A stretch of DNA of 64,000 nt from Sorghum bicolor (taxonomy: Eukaryota > Streptophyta > Magnoliopsida > Poales > Poaceae). The notes beneath the pieces are model-generated. The model searched no databases. It was not told the origin of the DNA and worked only from the letters and a program-made list of their open reading frames with translations. Position 1 is the stretch's first letter. Every line of letters begins with the position of its first letter. Where the stretch lies: the NCBI RefSeq assembly GCF_000003195.3, contig NC_012875.2, positions 21,554,842 through 21,618,841 on the forward strand. The letters are read 5' to 3'. The position numbers were made by a program, and so were the translations under genes. Positions 1-11,090 of this stretch are shown here, piece by piece.

Positions 1-1233
1 TATGGAATCTCACTTTGGTCTGTTTAGAAATAGTGTTAGTTTCGGTGCAAGATTTGTTCATGGTTTGCGCCTAATGCACCATAGTCTAAGAAACCATTTT
101 GGAAGCACCTGTTGGTACTTCGGTGAAGAGGCTCAAGTAGAAGCTCGGTTTGATCTGTTTGGAGATAGTGCTAATCTTGATTCAAGATAGGTGCATGATT
201 TGCAAGGAACATACCATATGCTTGAACTCAATTTGGACGCACCCAACAGAACTCCTAGATGACGTGTGTCATATGTAATCTTGCTTCTGTCCGTTTGTAG
301 ACATTGTAAGTTTTAGTGCAAGATAGGTGCACAGTTTGCGCCAAATGCACTATAGTCTAAGAAACCATTTTGGACGCACTATTTGGTACTCTTGGGTGAA
401 GAGGCTCAAGTGGAAGCTTGGTTCGGTTAGTTTGGAGATAGTGCTAATCCTTATGCAAGGTAGGTGCATGGTTTGCATGGAACATACCATATGCTTGGAA
501 ATCAATTTGGATGCACCCGATGGAACTCTTTGACGACGTGTGTCATATGGAATCTCGCTTTTGTCCATTTGGAGACATTGTTAGTTTCGGTGCAAGATAG
601 GTGCACAGTTTGCACCTAATGCACCATAGCCTAAGAAAACATTTTGTAGGCACTTGTTGGTACTCCTAAGTGAAGGGGCTCAAGTGGATACTCGATTCGG
701 TCTGTTTGGAGATAGTGCTAATCTTGATGCAAGATAGGTGCACGATTCGCATGGAACATACCATATGCTTAGAAATCAATTTGGACGCACTAGATGCAAC
801 TCCTAGATGACATATGTCATATGGAATCTCACATTGGTCGGTTTAGAGACAGTGTTAGTTTCGGTGCAAGATAGGTGCACAGTTTGCACCTAATGCACAA
901 TAGGATAAGAAACAATTTTGGACACACCCGATGGTCCTCCTAGGTCAAGGGGCTCAAGTGCAAGCTTGGTTTGGTCTGTTTGGAGATAGTGCTAATCTTG
1001 ATTCAAGATAGATGCACGGTTTGTATGGAACATACATTATGCTCAGAAATCAATTAGGACGCACCTGATATAACTCCTTAATGATGTGTGTCATATGGAA
1101 TCTTGCTTCGGTTCGTTTAGAGATAGTGTTAGTTTTGGTAGAAGATATGTGCACGGTTTACGCCTAATGCACCATAGGCTAAGAAACCATTTTAGACGCA
1201 CCCGATGGTACTCGTAGTTGAAGAGACTCAAGT
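1..1233 (+). repeat. Centromeric satellite block A1 (137-bp monomers in A/B dimers)
   Basis: Tandem monomers of about 137 bp alternate between two related types. Type A carries GTGCAAGATAGGTGCACAG followed by a CCTAATGCACCATAG segment. Type B carries GATGCAAGATAGGTGCACGG followed by ACATACCATATGCTT and a GATGACGTGTGTCATATGG segment. Period and dimer layout agree with the sorghum centromere satellite CEN38/pSau3A10 as I remember it; I could not align it. This block is the start of the first 4,098-bp higher-order copy and ends in the CAAGT target duplication (1229-1233) of the solo LTR. Short open frames inside it are incidental. Confidence 0.9.
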
Positions 1234-2221
1234 TGTCGAGGATACCAACAAGGGGTACCCTCACCAATGCGTATAAGGACACCATCCGTGCGCACGGGCG
1301 ACCATCGACGGCCGTAGCCTCGAAGACGGAAATACCGTCGAGCGAGTCGGCCAGGGCTCGAGCAGCAACTGCCGTCGAATACGGAAGCGGGCTCGAGCGA
1401 ACCGAGGGGCGTCGAGCGCAAGGACACTGTCCGCCGCCTGACGCGCGCACGCGGGTCGGAGCATTTAATGCACCTGACGCTTCCCCACCTAACACATGGG
1501 CCACGGGAGGCTTCCGTCCCATCGTTCTTTTTGCAGCCTTCCCACCGAACGGCCCCGGGCGTGCCAGGGCACGGGAAACAAGGATGGAACGTCTAATCGG
1601 GACCCCCTCGAGGCCACCAAGGTCAGCGCTCCAGATATCAGCGTATTACATGGCGTCCGACCCTCGACCGAACAGTGTCCCTTCCTAGGGACAAGTTGGG
1701 CGTCGACCGACAACACCACAACTACCCCGCCGAATCTGCCGCCATACCGTACAAGCGTGCGACCTCAGAACTAGCGCAAGGCGGCGGGCAAGGTAGGACG
1801 CAGAAGCACGCGTAATCATCACCGGGCTATCAAGATGGGACGGCTCGAGGCCGTGACGTACGGAAGCCTCGAGTAGGTCGGCGCTCCATGCGGCTATCGA
1901 CCCCTACTCTAACATCTACGCATGTACCCTAGGTCTCTCCTTGGAGCTATAAAAGGAGAGACTCAGGAATAGAAAGGGGAGGACAACACAAGACCACGCT
2001 CATACGCAGTAGAGTTCCACACTTCATACCACGCTTGTATTCGCCCCTGTACAAGCACTTAGGTGCAAGATAATACAAACTCTCTCCCCCCGCTGGACGT
2101 AGGGCCTTCTCTTGCCCGAACCAGGATAAATCTTTGTGTCTTCTTGCATCACCATCCGGAAAAGGGAGCACGCATACAAATTTACTCGTTGGTGTGACCC
2201 CCCGGGGGAAAAACACCGACA
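1234..2221 (+). mobile_element. Solo LTR of a Tat-type Ty3/gypsy family, 988 bp
   Basis: The segment starts TGTCGAGGATACC, ends ACACCGACA and is flanked by the 5-bp duplication CAAGT (1229-1233 and 2222-2226). Its start, its AGGGGTACCC stretch, its TATA region and its end with GGTGTGACCCCCCGGGGG resemble the LTRs at 33532-34593 and 55729-56790, so it is a diverged member of the same family. No internal domain follows: satellite resumes directly, as expected after recombination between two LTRs. The second HOR copy shows the unoccupied site at 6320-6324. Open frames of 60-156 codons inside it are not genes. Confidence 0.93.
1948..1955 (+). promoter_or_regulatory. TATA box of the solo LTR
   Basis: TATAAAAG lies about three quarters of the way through the LTR, where the other two LTRs of the family carry the same element (34313-34319 and 56509-56516). 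It would mark the U3/R region of the former element. Whether this solo LTR still drives transcription into the satellite cannot be told from sequence. Confidence 0.7.
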
Positions 2222-5091
2222 CAAGTGGAGGCTCGATTTGGTCTGTTCGGATATAGTGCTAATCTTGATGCAAGATAGTTGCACAGTTTGCATGCAACGT
2301 ACTATATGTTAAAAAATCAATTTGGACGAACCCAATGGAACACCTAGATGATGTGTGTCATGGAATCTCGCTTCGGTTTGTTTGGAGACAATGTTAGTTT
2401 CGGGGCAAGATAGGTGCATAGTTTGTGCCTAATGCACCATAGTCTAAGGAACCATTTTTGACACACCTGTTTGTACTCCTAGATGAAGAGGCTCAAGTGG
2501 AAGCTCGGTTCGGTCTATTTAGAGATAGTGCTAATCTTGATGCAAGATAGGTGCACGGTTTGCTTGGAACATACCATATGCTTTGAAATCAACGTGGATG
2601 CACCCGATGGAACTCCTTGATGACGTGTGTCATATGGAATCTCACTTTGGTCTGTTTAGAAATAGTGTTAGTTTCGGTGCAAGATTTGTTCATGGTTTGC
2701 GCCCAATGCACCATAGTCTAAGAAACCATTTTGGAAGCACCTGTTGGTACTTCGGTGAAGAGGCTCAAGTAGAAGCTCGGTTTGATCTGTTTGGAGATAG
2801 TGCTAATCTTGATTCAAGATAGGTGCATGATTTGCAAGGAACATACCATATGCTTGAACTCAATTTGGACGCACCCAACAGAACTCCTAGATGACGTGTG
2901 TCATATGTAATCTTGCTTCTGTCTGTTTGTAGACATTGTAAGTTTTAGTGCAAGATAGGTGCACAGTTTGCGCCAAATGCACTATAGTCTAAGAAACCAT
3001 TTTGGACGCACTATTTGGTACTCTTGGGTGAAGAGGCTCAAGTGGAAGCTTGGTTCGGTTAGTTTGGAGATAGTGCTAATCCTTATGCAAGGTAGGTGCA
3101 TGGTTTGCATGGAACATACCATATGCTTGGAAATCAATTTGGATGCACCTGATGGAACTCTTTGACGACGTGTGTCATATGGAATCTCGCTTTTGTCCAT
3201 TTGAAGACATTGTTAGTTTCGGTGCAAGATAGGTGCACAGTTTGCACCTAATGCACCATAGCCTAAGAAAACATTTTGGAGGCACTTGTTGGTACTCCTA
3301 AGTGAAGGGGCTCAAGTGGATACTCGGTTCGGTCTGTTTGGAGATAGTGCTAATCTTGATGCAAGATAGGTGCACGATTCGCATGGAACATACCATATGC
3401 TTAGAAATCAATTTGGACGCACTAGATGCAACTCCTAGATGACATATGTCATATGGAATCTCACTTTGGTCCGTTTAGAGACAGTGTTAGTTTCGGTGCA
3501 AGATAGGTGCACAGTTTGCACCTAATGCACAATAGGATAAGAAACCATTTTGGACACACCCGATGGTCCTCCTAGGTCAAGGGGCTCAAGTGCAAGCTTG
3601 GTTTGGTCTGTTTGGAGATAGTGCTAATCTTGATGCAAGATAGATGCACGGTTTGTATGGAACATACGTTATGCTCAGAAATCAATTAGGACGCACCTGA
3701 TATAACTCCTTAATGATGTGTGTCATATGGAATCTTACTTCGGTTCGTTTAGAGACAGTGTTAGTTTTGGTAGCAGATATGTGCACGGTTTACGCCTAAT
3801 GCACCATAGGCTAAGAAACCATTTTAAAAGCACCCAATGGTACTCGTAGTTGAACAGGCTCAAGTGGAGGCTCGATTTCGTCTGTTCGGATATAGTGCTA
3901 ATCTTGATGCAAGATAGTTGCACAGTTTGCATGCAGCGTACTATATGTTAAGAAATCAATTTGGACGCACCCAATGGAACTCCTAGATGACGTGTGTCAT
4001 ATGGAATCTCGCTTCGGTCTGTTTGGAGACAATGTTAGTTTTGGTGCAAGATAGGTGCATAGTTTGTGCCTAATGCACCATAGTCTAAGAAACCATTTTG
4101 GACGCACTTGTTGGTACTCCTAGGTGAAGGGGCTCAACTGGATGCTCGGTTCGGTATGTTTGGAGATAGTGCTAATCTTGATGCAAGATAGGTGCACGGT
4201 TTGCATGGAATATACCAAATGTTGGAAATCAATCTGGACGCACATGATGGAACTCCTAGATGACGTGTGTCATACAAAATCTTGCTTTGGTCTGTTTGGA
4301 GACAGTGTTAGTTTCGGTGCAAGATAGGTGCAAGGTTTGCACATAATGCAGCATAGGCTAAGAAACCATTTTGGACACACTCGATGGTACTCCTAGGTAA
4401 AAGGCTCAAGTGAAAGCTCGATTTTTTCTATTTGGAGATAGTGCTAATTTTGATGCAAGATAGATGCATGGTTTGCATGGAACATACGATATGCTTAGAA
4501 ATCAATTAGGACGCACCTGATATAACTCCTTGATGATTTGTGTCATATGGAATCTTGCTTCGGTTCGTTTAGAGATAGTGTTAGTTTTGGTAGAAGATAT
4601 GTGCACGGTTTACGCCTAATGCACCATAGGCTAAGAAACCATTTTAGACGCACCCGATGGTACTCGTAGTTGAAGAGACTCAACTGGAGGCTCGATTTGG
4701 TCTGTTCGGATATAGTACTAATCTTGATGCAAGATAGTTGCACAGTTTGCATGCAACGTACTATATGTTAAGAAATCAATTTGGACGAACCCAATGGAAC
4801 ACCTAGATGATGTGTGTCATGGAACCTCGCTTCGGTTTGTTTGGAGACAATGTTAGTTTCGGGGCAAGATAGGTGCAGAGTTTGTGCCTAATGCACCATA
4901 GTCTAAGAAACCATTTTTGACACACCTGTTTGTACTCCTAGATGAAGAGGCTCAAGTGGAAGCTCGGTTCGGTCTATTTAGAGATAGTGCTAATCTTGAT
5001 GCAAGATAGGTGCACGGTTTACATGGAACATACCATATGCTTTGAAATCAACGTGGATGCACCCGATGGAACTCCTTGATGACGTGTGTCA

Positions 5092-8000
5092 TATGGAATC
5101 TCACTTTGGTCTGTTTAGAAATAGTGTTAGTTTCGGTGCAAGATTTGTTCATGGTTTGCGCCCAATGCACCATAGTCTAAGAAACCATTTTGGAAGCACC
5201 TGTTGGTACTTCGGTGAAGAGGCTCAAGTAGAAGCTCGGTTTGATCTGTTTGGAGATAGTGCTAATCTTGATTCAAGATAGGTGCATGATTTGCAAGGAA
5301 CATACCATATGCTTGAACTCAATTTGGACGCACCCAACAGAACTCCTAGATGACGTGTGTCATATGTAATCTTGCTTCTGTCCGTTTGTAGACATTGTAA
5401 GTTTTAGTGCAAGATAGGTGCACAGTTTGCGCCAAATGCACTATAGTCTAAGAAACCATTTTGGACGCACTATTTGGTACTCTTGGGTGAAGAGGCTCAA
5501 GTGGAAGCTTGGTTCGGTTAGTTTGGAGATAGTGCTAATCCTTATGCAAGGTAGGTGCATGGTTTGCATGGAACATACCATATGCTTGGAAATCAATTTG
5601 GATGCACCCGATGGAACTCTTTGACGACGTGTGTCATATGGAATCTCGCTTTTGTCCATTTGGAGACATTGTTAGTTTCGGTGCAAGATAGGTGCACAGT
5701 TTGCACCTAATGCACCATAGCCTAAGAAAACATTTTGGAGGCACTTGTTGGTACTCCTAAGTGAAGGGGCTCAAGTGGATACTCGATTCGGTCTGTTTGG
5801 AGATAGTGCTAATCTTGATGCAAGATAGGTGCACGATTCGCATGGAACATACCATATGCTTAGAAATCAATTTGGACGCACTAGATGCAACTCCTAGATG
5901 ACATATGTCATATGAAATCTCACTTTGGTCCGTTTAGAGACAGTGTTAGTTTCGGTGCAAGATAGGTGCACAGTTTGCACCTAATGCACAATAGGATAAG
6001 AAACCATTTTGGACACACTCGATGGTACTCCTAGGTCAAGGGGCTCAAGTGCAAGCTTGGGTTGGTCTGTTTGGAGATAGTGCTAATCTTGATGCAAGAT
6101 AGATGCATGGTTTGCATGGAACATACGATATGCTTAGAAATCAATTAGGACGCACCTGATATAACTCCTTGATGATTTGTGTCATATGGAATCTTGCTTC
6201 GGTTCGTTTAGAGATAGTGTTAGTTTTGGTAGAAGATATGTGCACGGTTTACGCCTAATGCACCATAGGCTAAGAAACCATTTTAGACGCACCCGATGGT
6301 ACTCGTAGTTGAAGAGACTCAAGTGGAGGCTCGATTTGGTCTGTTCGGATATAGTGCTAATCTTGATGCAAGATAGTTGCACAGTTTGCATGCAACGTAC
6401 TATATGTTAAGAAATCAATTTGGACGAACCCAATGGAACACCTAGATGATGTGTGTCATGGAACCTCGCTTCGGTTTGTTTGGAGACAATGTTAGTTTCG
6501 GGGCAAGATAGGTGCAGAGTTTGTGCCTAATGCACCATAGTCTAAGAAACCATTTTTGACACACCTGTTTGTACTCCTAGATGAAGAGGCTCAAGTGGAA
6601 GCTCGGTTCGGTCTATTTAGAGATAGTGCTAATCTTGATGCAAGATAGGTGCACGGTTTACATGGAACATACCATATGCTTTGAAATCAACGTGGATGCA
6701 CCCGATGGAACTCCTTGATGACGTGTGTCATATGGAATCTCACTTTGGTCTGTTTAGAAATAGTGTTAGTTTCGGTGCAAGATTTGTTCATGGTTTGCGC
6801 CCAATGCACCATAGTCTAAGAAACCATTTTGGAAGCACCTGTTGGTACTTCGGTGAAGAGGCTCAAGTAGAAGCTCGGTTTGATCTGTTTGGAGATAGTG
6901 CTAATCTTGATTCAAGATAGGTGCATGATTTGCAAGGAACATACCATATGCTTGAACTCAATTTGGACGCACCCAACAGAACTCCTAGATGACGTGTGTC
7001 ATATGTAATCTTGCTTCTGTCCGTTTGTAGACATTGTAAGTTTTAGTGCAAGATAGGTGCACAGTTTGCGCCAAATGCACTATAGTCTAAGAAACCATTT
7101 TGGACGCACTATTTGGTACTCTTGGGTGAAGAGGCTCAAGTGGAAGCTTGGTTCGGTTAGTTTGGAGATAGTGCTAATCCTTATGCAAGGTAGGTGCATG
7201 GTTTGCATGGAACATACCATATGCTTGGAAATCAATTTGGATGCACCTGATGGAACTCTTTGACGACGTGTGTCATATGGAATCTCGCTTTTGTCCATTT
7301 GGAGACATTGTTAGTTTCGGTGCAAGATAGGTGCACAGTTTGCACCTAATGCACCATAGCCTAAGAAAACATTTTGGAGGCACTTGTTGGTACTCCTAAG
7401 TGAAGGGGCTCAAGTGGATACTCGGTTCGGTCTGTTTGGAGATAGTGCTAATCTTGATGCAAGATAGGTGCACGATTCGCATGGAACATACCATATGCTT
7501 AGAAATCAATTTGGACGCACTAGATGCAACTCCTAGATGACATATGTCATATGGAATCTCACATTGGTCCGTTTAGAGACAGTGTTAGTTTCGGTGCAAG
7601 ATAGGTGCACAGTTTGCACCTAATGCACAATAGGATAAGAAACCATTTTGGACACACCCAATGGTCCTCCTAGGTCAAGGGGCTCAAGTGCAAGCTTGGT
7701 TTGGTCAGTTTGGAGATAGTGCTAATCTTGATGCAAGATAGATGCACGGTTTGTATGGAATATACGTTATGCTCAGAAATCAATTAGGACGCACCTGATA
7801 TAACTCCTTAATGATGTGTGTCATATGGAATCTTGCTTCGGTTCGTTTAGAGACAGTGTTAGTTTTGGTAGAAGATATGTGCACGGTTTACGCCTAATGC
7901 ACCATAGGCTAAGAAACCATTTTAAAATCACCCAATGGTACTCGTAGTTGAACAGGCTCAAGTGGAGGCTCGATTTCGTCTGTTCGGATATAGTGCTAAT

Positions 8001-9189
8001 CTTGATGCAAGATAGTTGCACAGTTTGCATGCAGCGTACTATATGTTAAGAAATCAATTTGGACGCACCCAATGGAACTCCTAGATGACGTGTGTCATAT
8101 GGAATCTTGCTTCGGTCTGTTTGGAGACAATGTTAGTTTTGGTGCAAGATAGGTGCATAGTTTGTGCCTAATGCACCATAGTCTAAGAAACCATTTTGGA
8201 CGCACTTGTTGGTACTCCTAGGTGAAGGGGCTCAACTGGATGCTCGGTTCGGTATGTTTGGAGATAGTGCTAATCTTGATGCAAGATAGGTGCACGGTTT
8301 GCATGGAATATACCAAATGTTGGAAATCAATCTGGACGCACATGATGGAACTCCTAGATGACGTGTGTCATACAAAATCTTGCTTTGGTCTGTTTGGAGA
8401 CAGTGTTAGTTTCGGTGCAAGATAGGTGCAAGGTTTGCACATAATGCAGCATAGGCTAAGAAACCATTTTGGACACACTCGATGGTACTCCTAGGTAAAA
8501 GGCTCAAGTGAAAGCTCGATTTTTTCTATTTGGAGATAGTGCTAATTTTGATGCAAGATAGATGCATGGTTTGCATGGAACATACGATATGCTTAGAAAT
8601 CAATTAGGACGCACCTGATATAACTCCTTGATGATTTGTGTCATATGGAATCTTGCTTCGGTTCGTTTAGAGATAGTGTTAGTTTTGGTAGAAGATATGT
8701 GCACGGTTTACGCCTAATGCACCATAGGCTAAGAAACCATTTTAGACGCACCCGATGGTACTCGTAGTTGAAGAGACTCAAGTGGAGGCTCGATTTGGTC
8801 TGTTCGGATATAGTACTAATCTTGATGCAAGATAGTTGCACAGTTTGCATGCAACGTACTATATGTTAAGAAATCAATTTGGACGAACCCAATGGAACAC
8901 CTAGATGATGTGTGTCATGGAACCTCGCTTCGGTTTGTTTGGAGACAATGTTAGTTTCGGGGCAAGATAGGTGCAGAGTTTGTGCCTAATGCACCATAGT
9001 CTAAGAAACCATTTTTGACACACCTGTTTGTACTCCTAGATGAAGAGGCTCAAGTGGAAGCTCGGTTCGGTCTATTTAGAGATAGTGCTAATCTTGATGC
9101 AAGATAGGTGCACGGTTTGCATGGAACATACCATATGCTTTGAAATCAACGTGGATGCACCCGATGGAACTCCTTGATGACGTGTGTCA
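5092..9189 (+). repeat. Higher-order repeat copy 2 (4,098 bp, uninterrupted)
   Basis: This is the intact partner of HOR copy 1 and starts at the same base of the monomer (position 1 matches 5092). It contains 5418 and 7057 as a 12-monomer repeat pair (1,639 bp apart). It also has the empty site GACTCAAGTGGAGG near 6316-6329 that corresponds to the solo-LTR insertion point of copy 1. The low divergence suggests recent unequal crossing over or conversion. Confidence 0.87.
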
Positions 9190-11090
9190 TATGGAATCTC
9201 ACTTTGGTCTGTTTAGAAATAGTGTTAGTTTCGGTGCAAGATTTGTTCATGGTTTGCGCCCAATGCACCATAGTCTAAGAAACCATTTTGGAAGCATCTG
9301 TTGGTGCTTCGGTGAAGAGGCTCAAGTAGAAGCTCGGTTTGATCTGTTTGGAGATAGTGCTAATCTTGATGCAAGATAGGTGCACGATTCGCATGGAACA
9401 TACCATATGCTTAGAAATCAATTTGGACGCACTAGATGCAACTCCTAGATGACATATGTCATATGGAATCTCACTTTGGTCCGTTTAGAGACAGTGTTAG
9501 TTTCGGTGCAAGATATGTGCACAGTTTGCACCTAATGCACCATAGGATAAGAAACCATTTTGGACACACCCGATGGTCCTCCTAGGTCAAGGGGCTCAAA
9601 TGCAAGCTTGGTTTGGTCTGTTTGGAGATAGTGCTAATCTTGATGCAAGATAGATGCACGGTTTGCATGGAACATACGATATGCTCAGAAATCAATTAGG
9701 ACGCACCTGATATAACTCCTTAATGATGTGTGTCATATGGAATCTTGCTTCGGTTCGTTTAGAGACAGTGTTAGTTTTGGTAGAAGATATGTGCACGGTT
9801 TACGCCTAATGCACCATAGGCTAAGAAACCATTTTGGAAGCATCTGTTGGTGCTTCGGTGAAGAGGCTCAAGTAGAAGCTCGGTTTGATCTGTTTGGAGA
9901 TAGTGCTAATCTTGATTCAAGATAGGTGCTTGATTTGCAAGGAACATACCATATGCTTGAACTCAATTTGGACGCACCCAACAGAACTCCTAGATGACGT
10001 ATGTCATATGTAATCTTGCTTCTGTCTGTTTGTAGACATTGTAAGTTTTAGTGCAAGATAGGTGCACAGTTTGCGCCAAATGCACTATAGTCTAAGAAAC
10101 CATTTTGGACGCACTATTTGGTACTCTTGGGTGAAGAGGCTCAAGTGGAAGCTTGGTTCGGTTAGTTTGGAGATAGTGCTAATCCTTATGCAAGGTAGGT
10201 GCATGGTTTGCATGGAACATAGCATATGCTTGGAAATCAATTTGGATGCACCCGATGGAACTCCTTGGCGACGTGTGTCATATGGAATCTCGCTTTGGTC
10301 CATCTGGAGACATTGTTAGTTTCGGTGCAAGATAGGTGCACAGTTTGCACCTAATGCACCATAGCCTAAGAAAACATTTTGGAGGCACTTGTTGGTACTC
10401 CTAAGTGAAGGGGCTCAAGTGGATACTCGGTTCGGTCTGTTTGGAGATAGTGCTAATCTTGATGCAAGATAGGTGCACGATTCGCATGGAACATACCATA
10501 TGCTTAGAAATCAATTTGGACGCACTAGATGTAACTCCTAGATGACATATGTCATATGGAATCTCACTTTGGTCCGTTTAGAGACAGTGTTAGTTTCGGT
10601 GCAAGATAGGTGCACAGTTTGCACCTAATGCACCATAGGATAAGAAACCATTTTGGACACACCCGATGGTCCTCCTAGGTCAAGGAGCTCAAGTGCAAGC
10701 TTGGTTTGGTCTGTTTGGAGATAGTGCTAATCTTGATGCAAGATAGATGCACGGTTTGCATGGAACATACGATATGCTCAGAAATCAATTAGGACGCACC
10801 TGATATAACTCCTTAATGATGTGTGTCATATGGAATCTTGCTTCGGTTCGTTTAGAGACAGTGTTAGTTTTGGTAGAAGATATGTGCACGGTTTACGCCT
10901 AATGCACCATAGGCTAAGAAACCATTTTAAAAGCACCCAATGGTACTCGTAGTTGAACAGGCTCAAGTGGAGGCTCGATTTCGTCTGTTCGGATATAGTG
11001 CTAATCTTGATGCAAGATAGTTGCACAGTTTGCATGCAGCGTACTATATGTTAAGAAATCAATTTGGACGCACCCAATGGAACTCCTAGA
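9190..11090 (+). repeat. Rearranged partial third HOR copy
   Basis: The first ~180 bp repeat the start of copies 1 and 2, then the register changes. The monomer at about 9295 and another at about 9836 share the derived string GGAAGCATCTGTTGGTGC, 541 bp (four monomers) apart. The second is a chimera joined within AAGAAACCATTTT. From 10062 the pattern seen at 7057 resumes, 3,005 bp away instead of 1,639 or 2,459. This marks an unequal-exchange junction. Confidence 0.7.

Larger units (their letters stand above)
1..5091 (+). repeat. Higher-order repeat copy 1 (4,098 bp plus 993-bp LTR insertion)
   Basis: Every landmark here recurs 4,098 satellite bases later: 2583 matches 6681, 4124 matches 8222 and 4543 matches 8641. 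Left of the solo LTR the offset is 5,091 (1 matches 5092, 327 matches 5418, 1091 matches 6182), which is 4,098 plus the 988-bp LTR and one 5-bp duplication. The unit equals about 30 monomers and contains internal 12-monomer (1,639 bp) and 18-monomer (2,459 bp) repeats. The copies differ only at scattered bases by eye. The start is arbitrary because the window edge cuts the array. Confidence 0.85.

Noticed and set aside
1218..1688. 156-codon open frame starting in satellite and running into the solo LTR
   Set aside because: It crosses the insertion junction and has no recognisable domain; GC-rich LTR sequence keeps frames open by chance.
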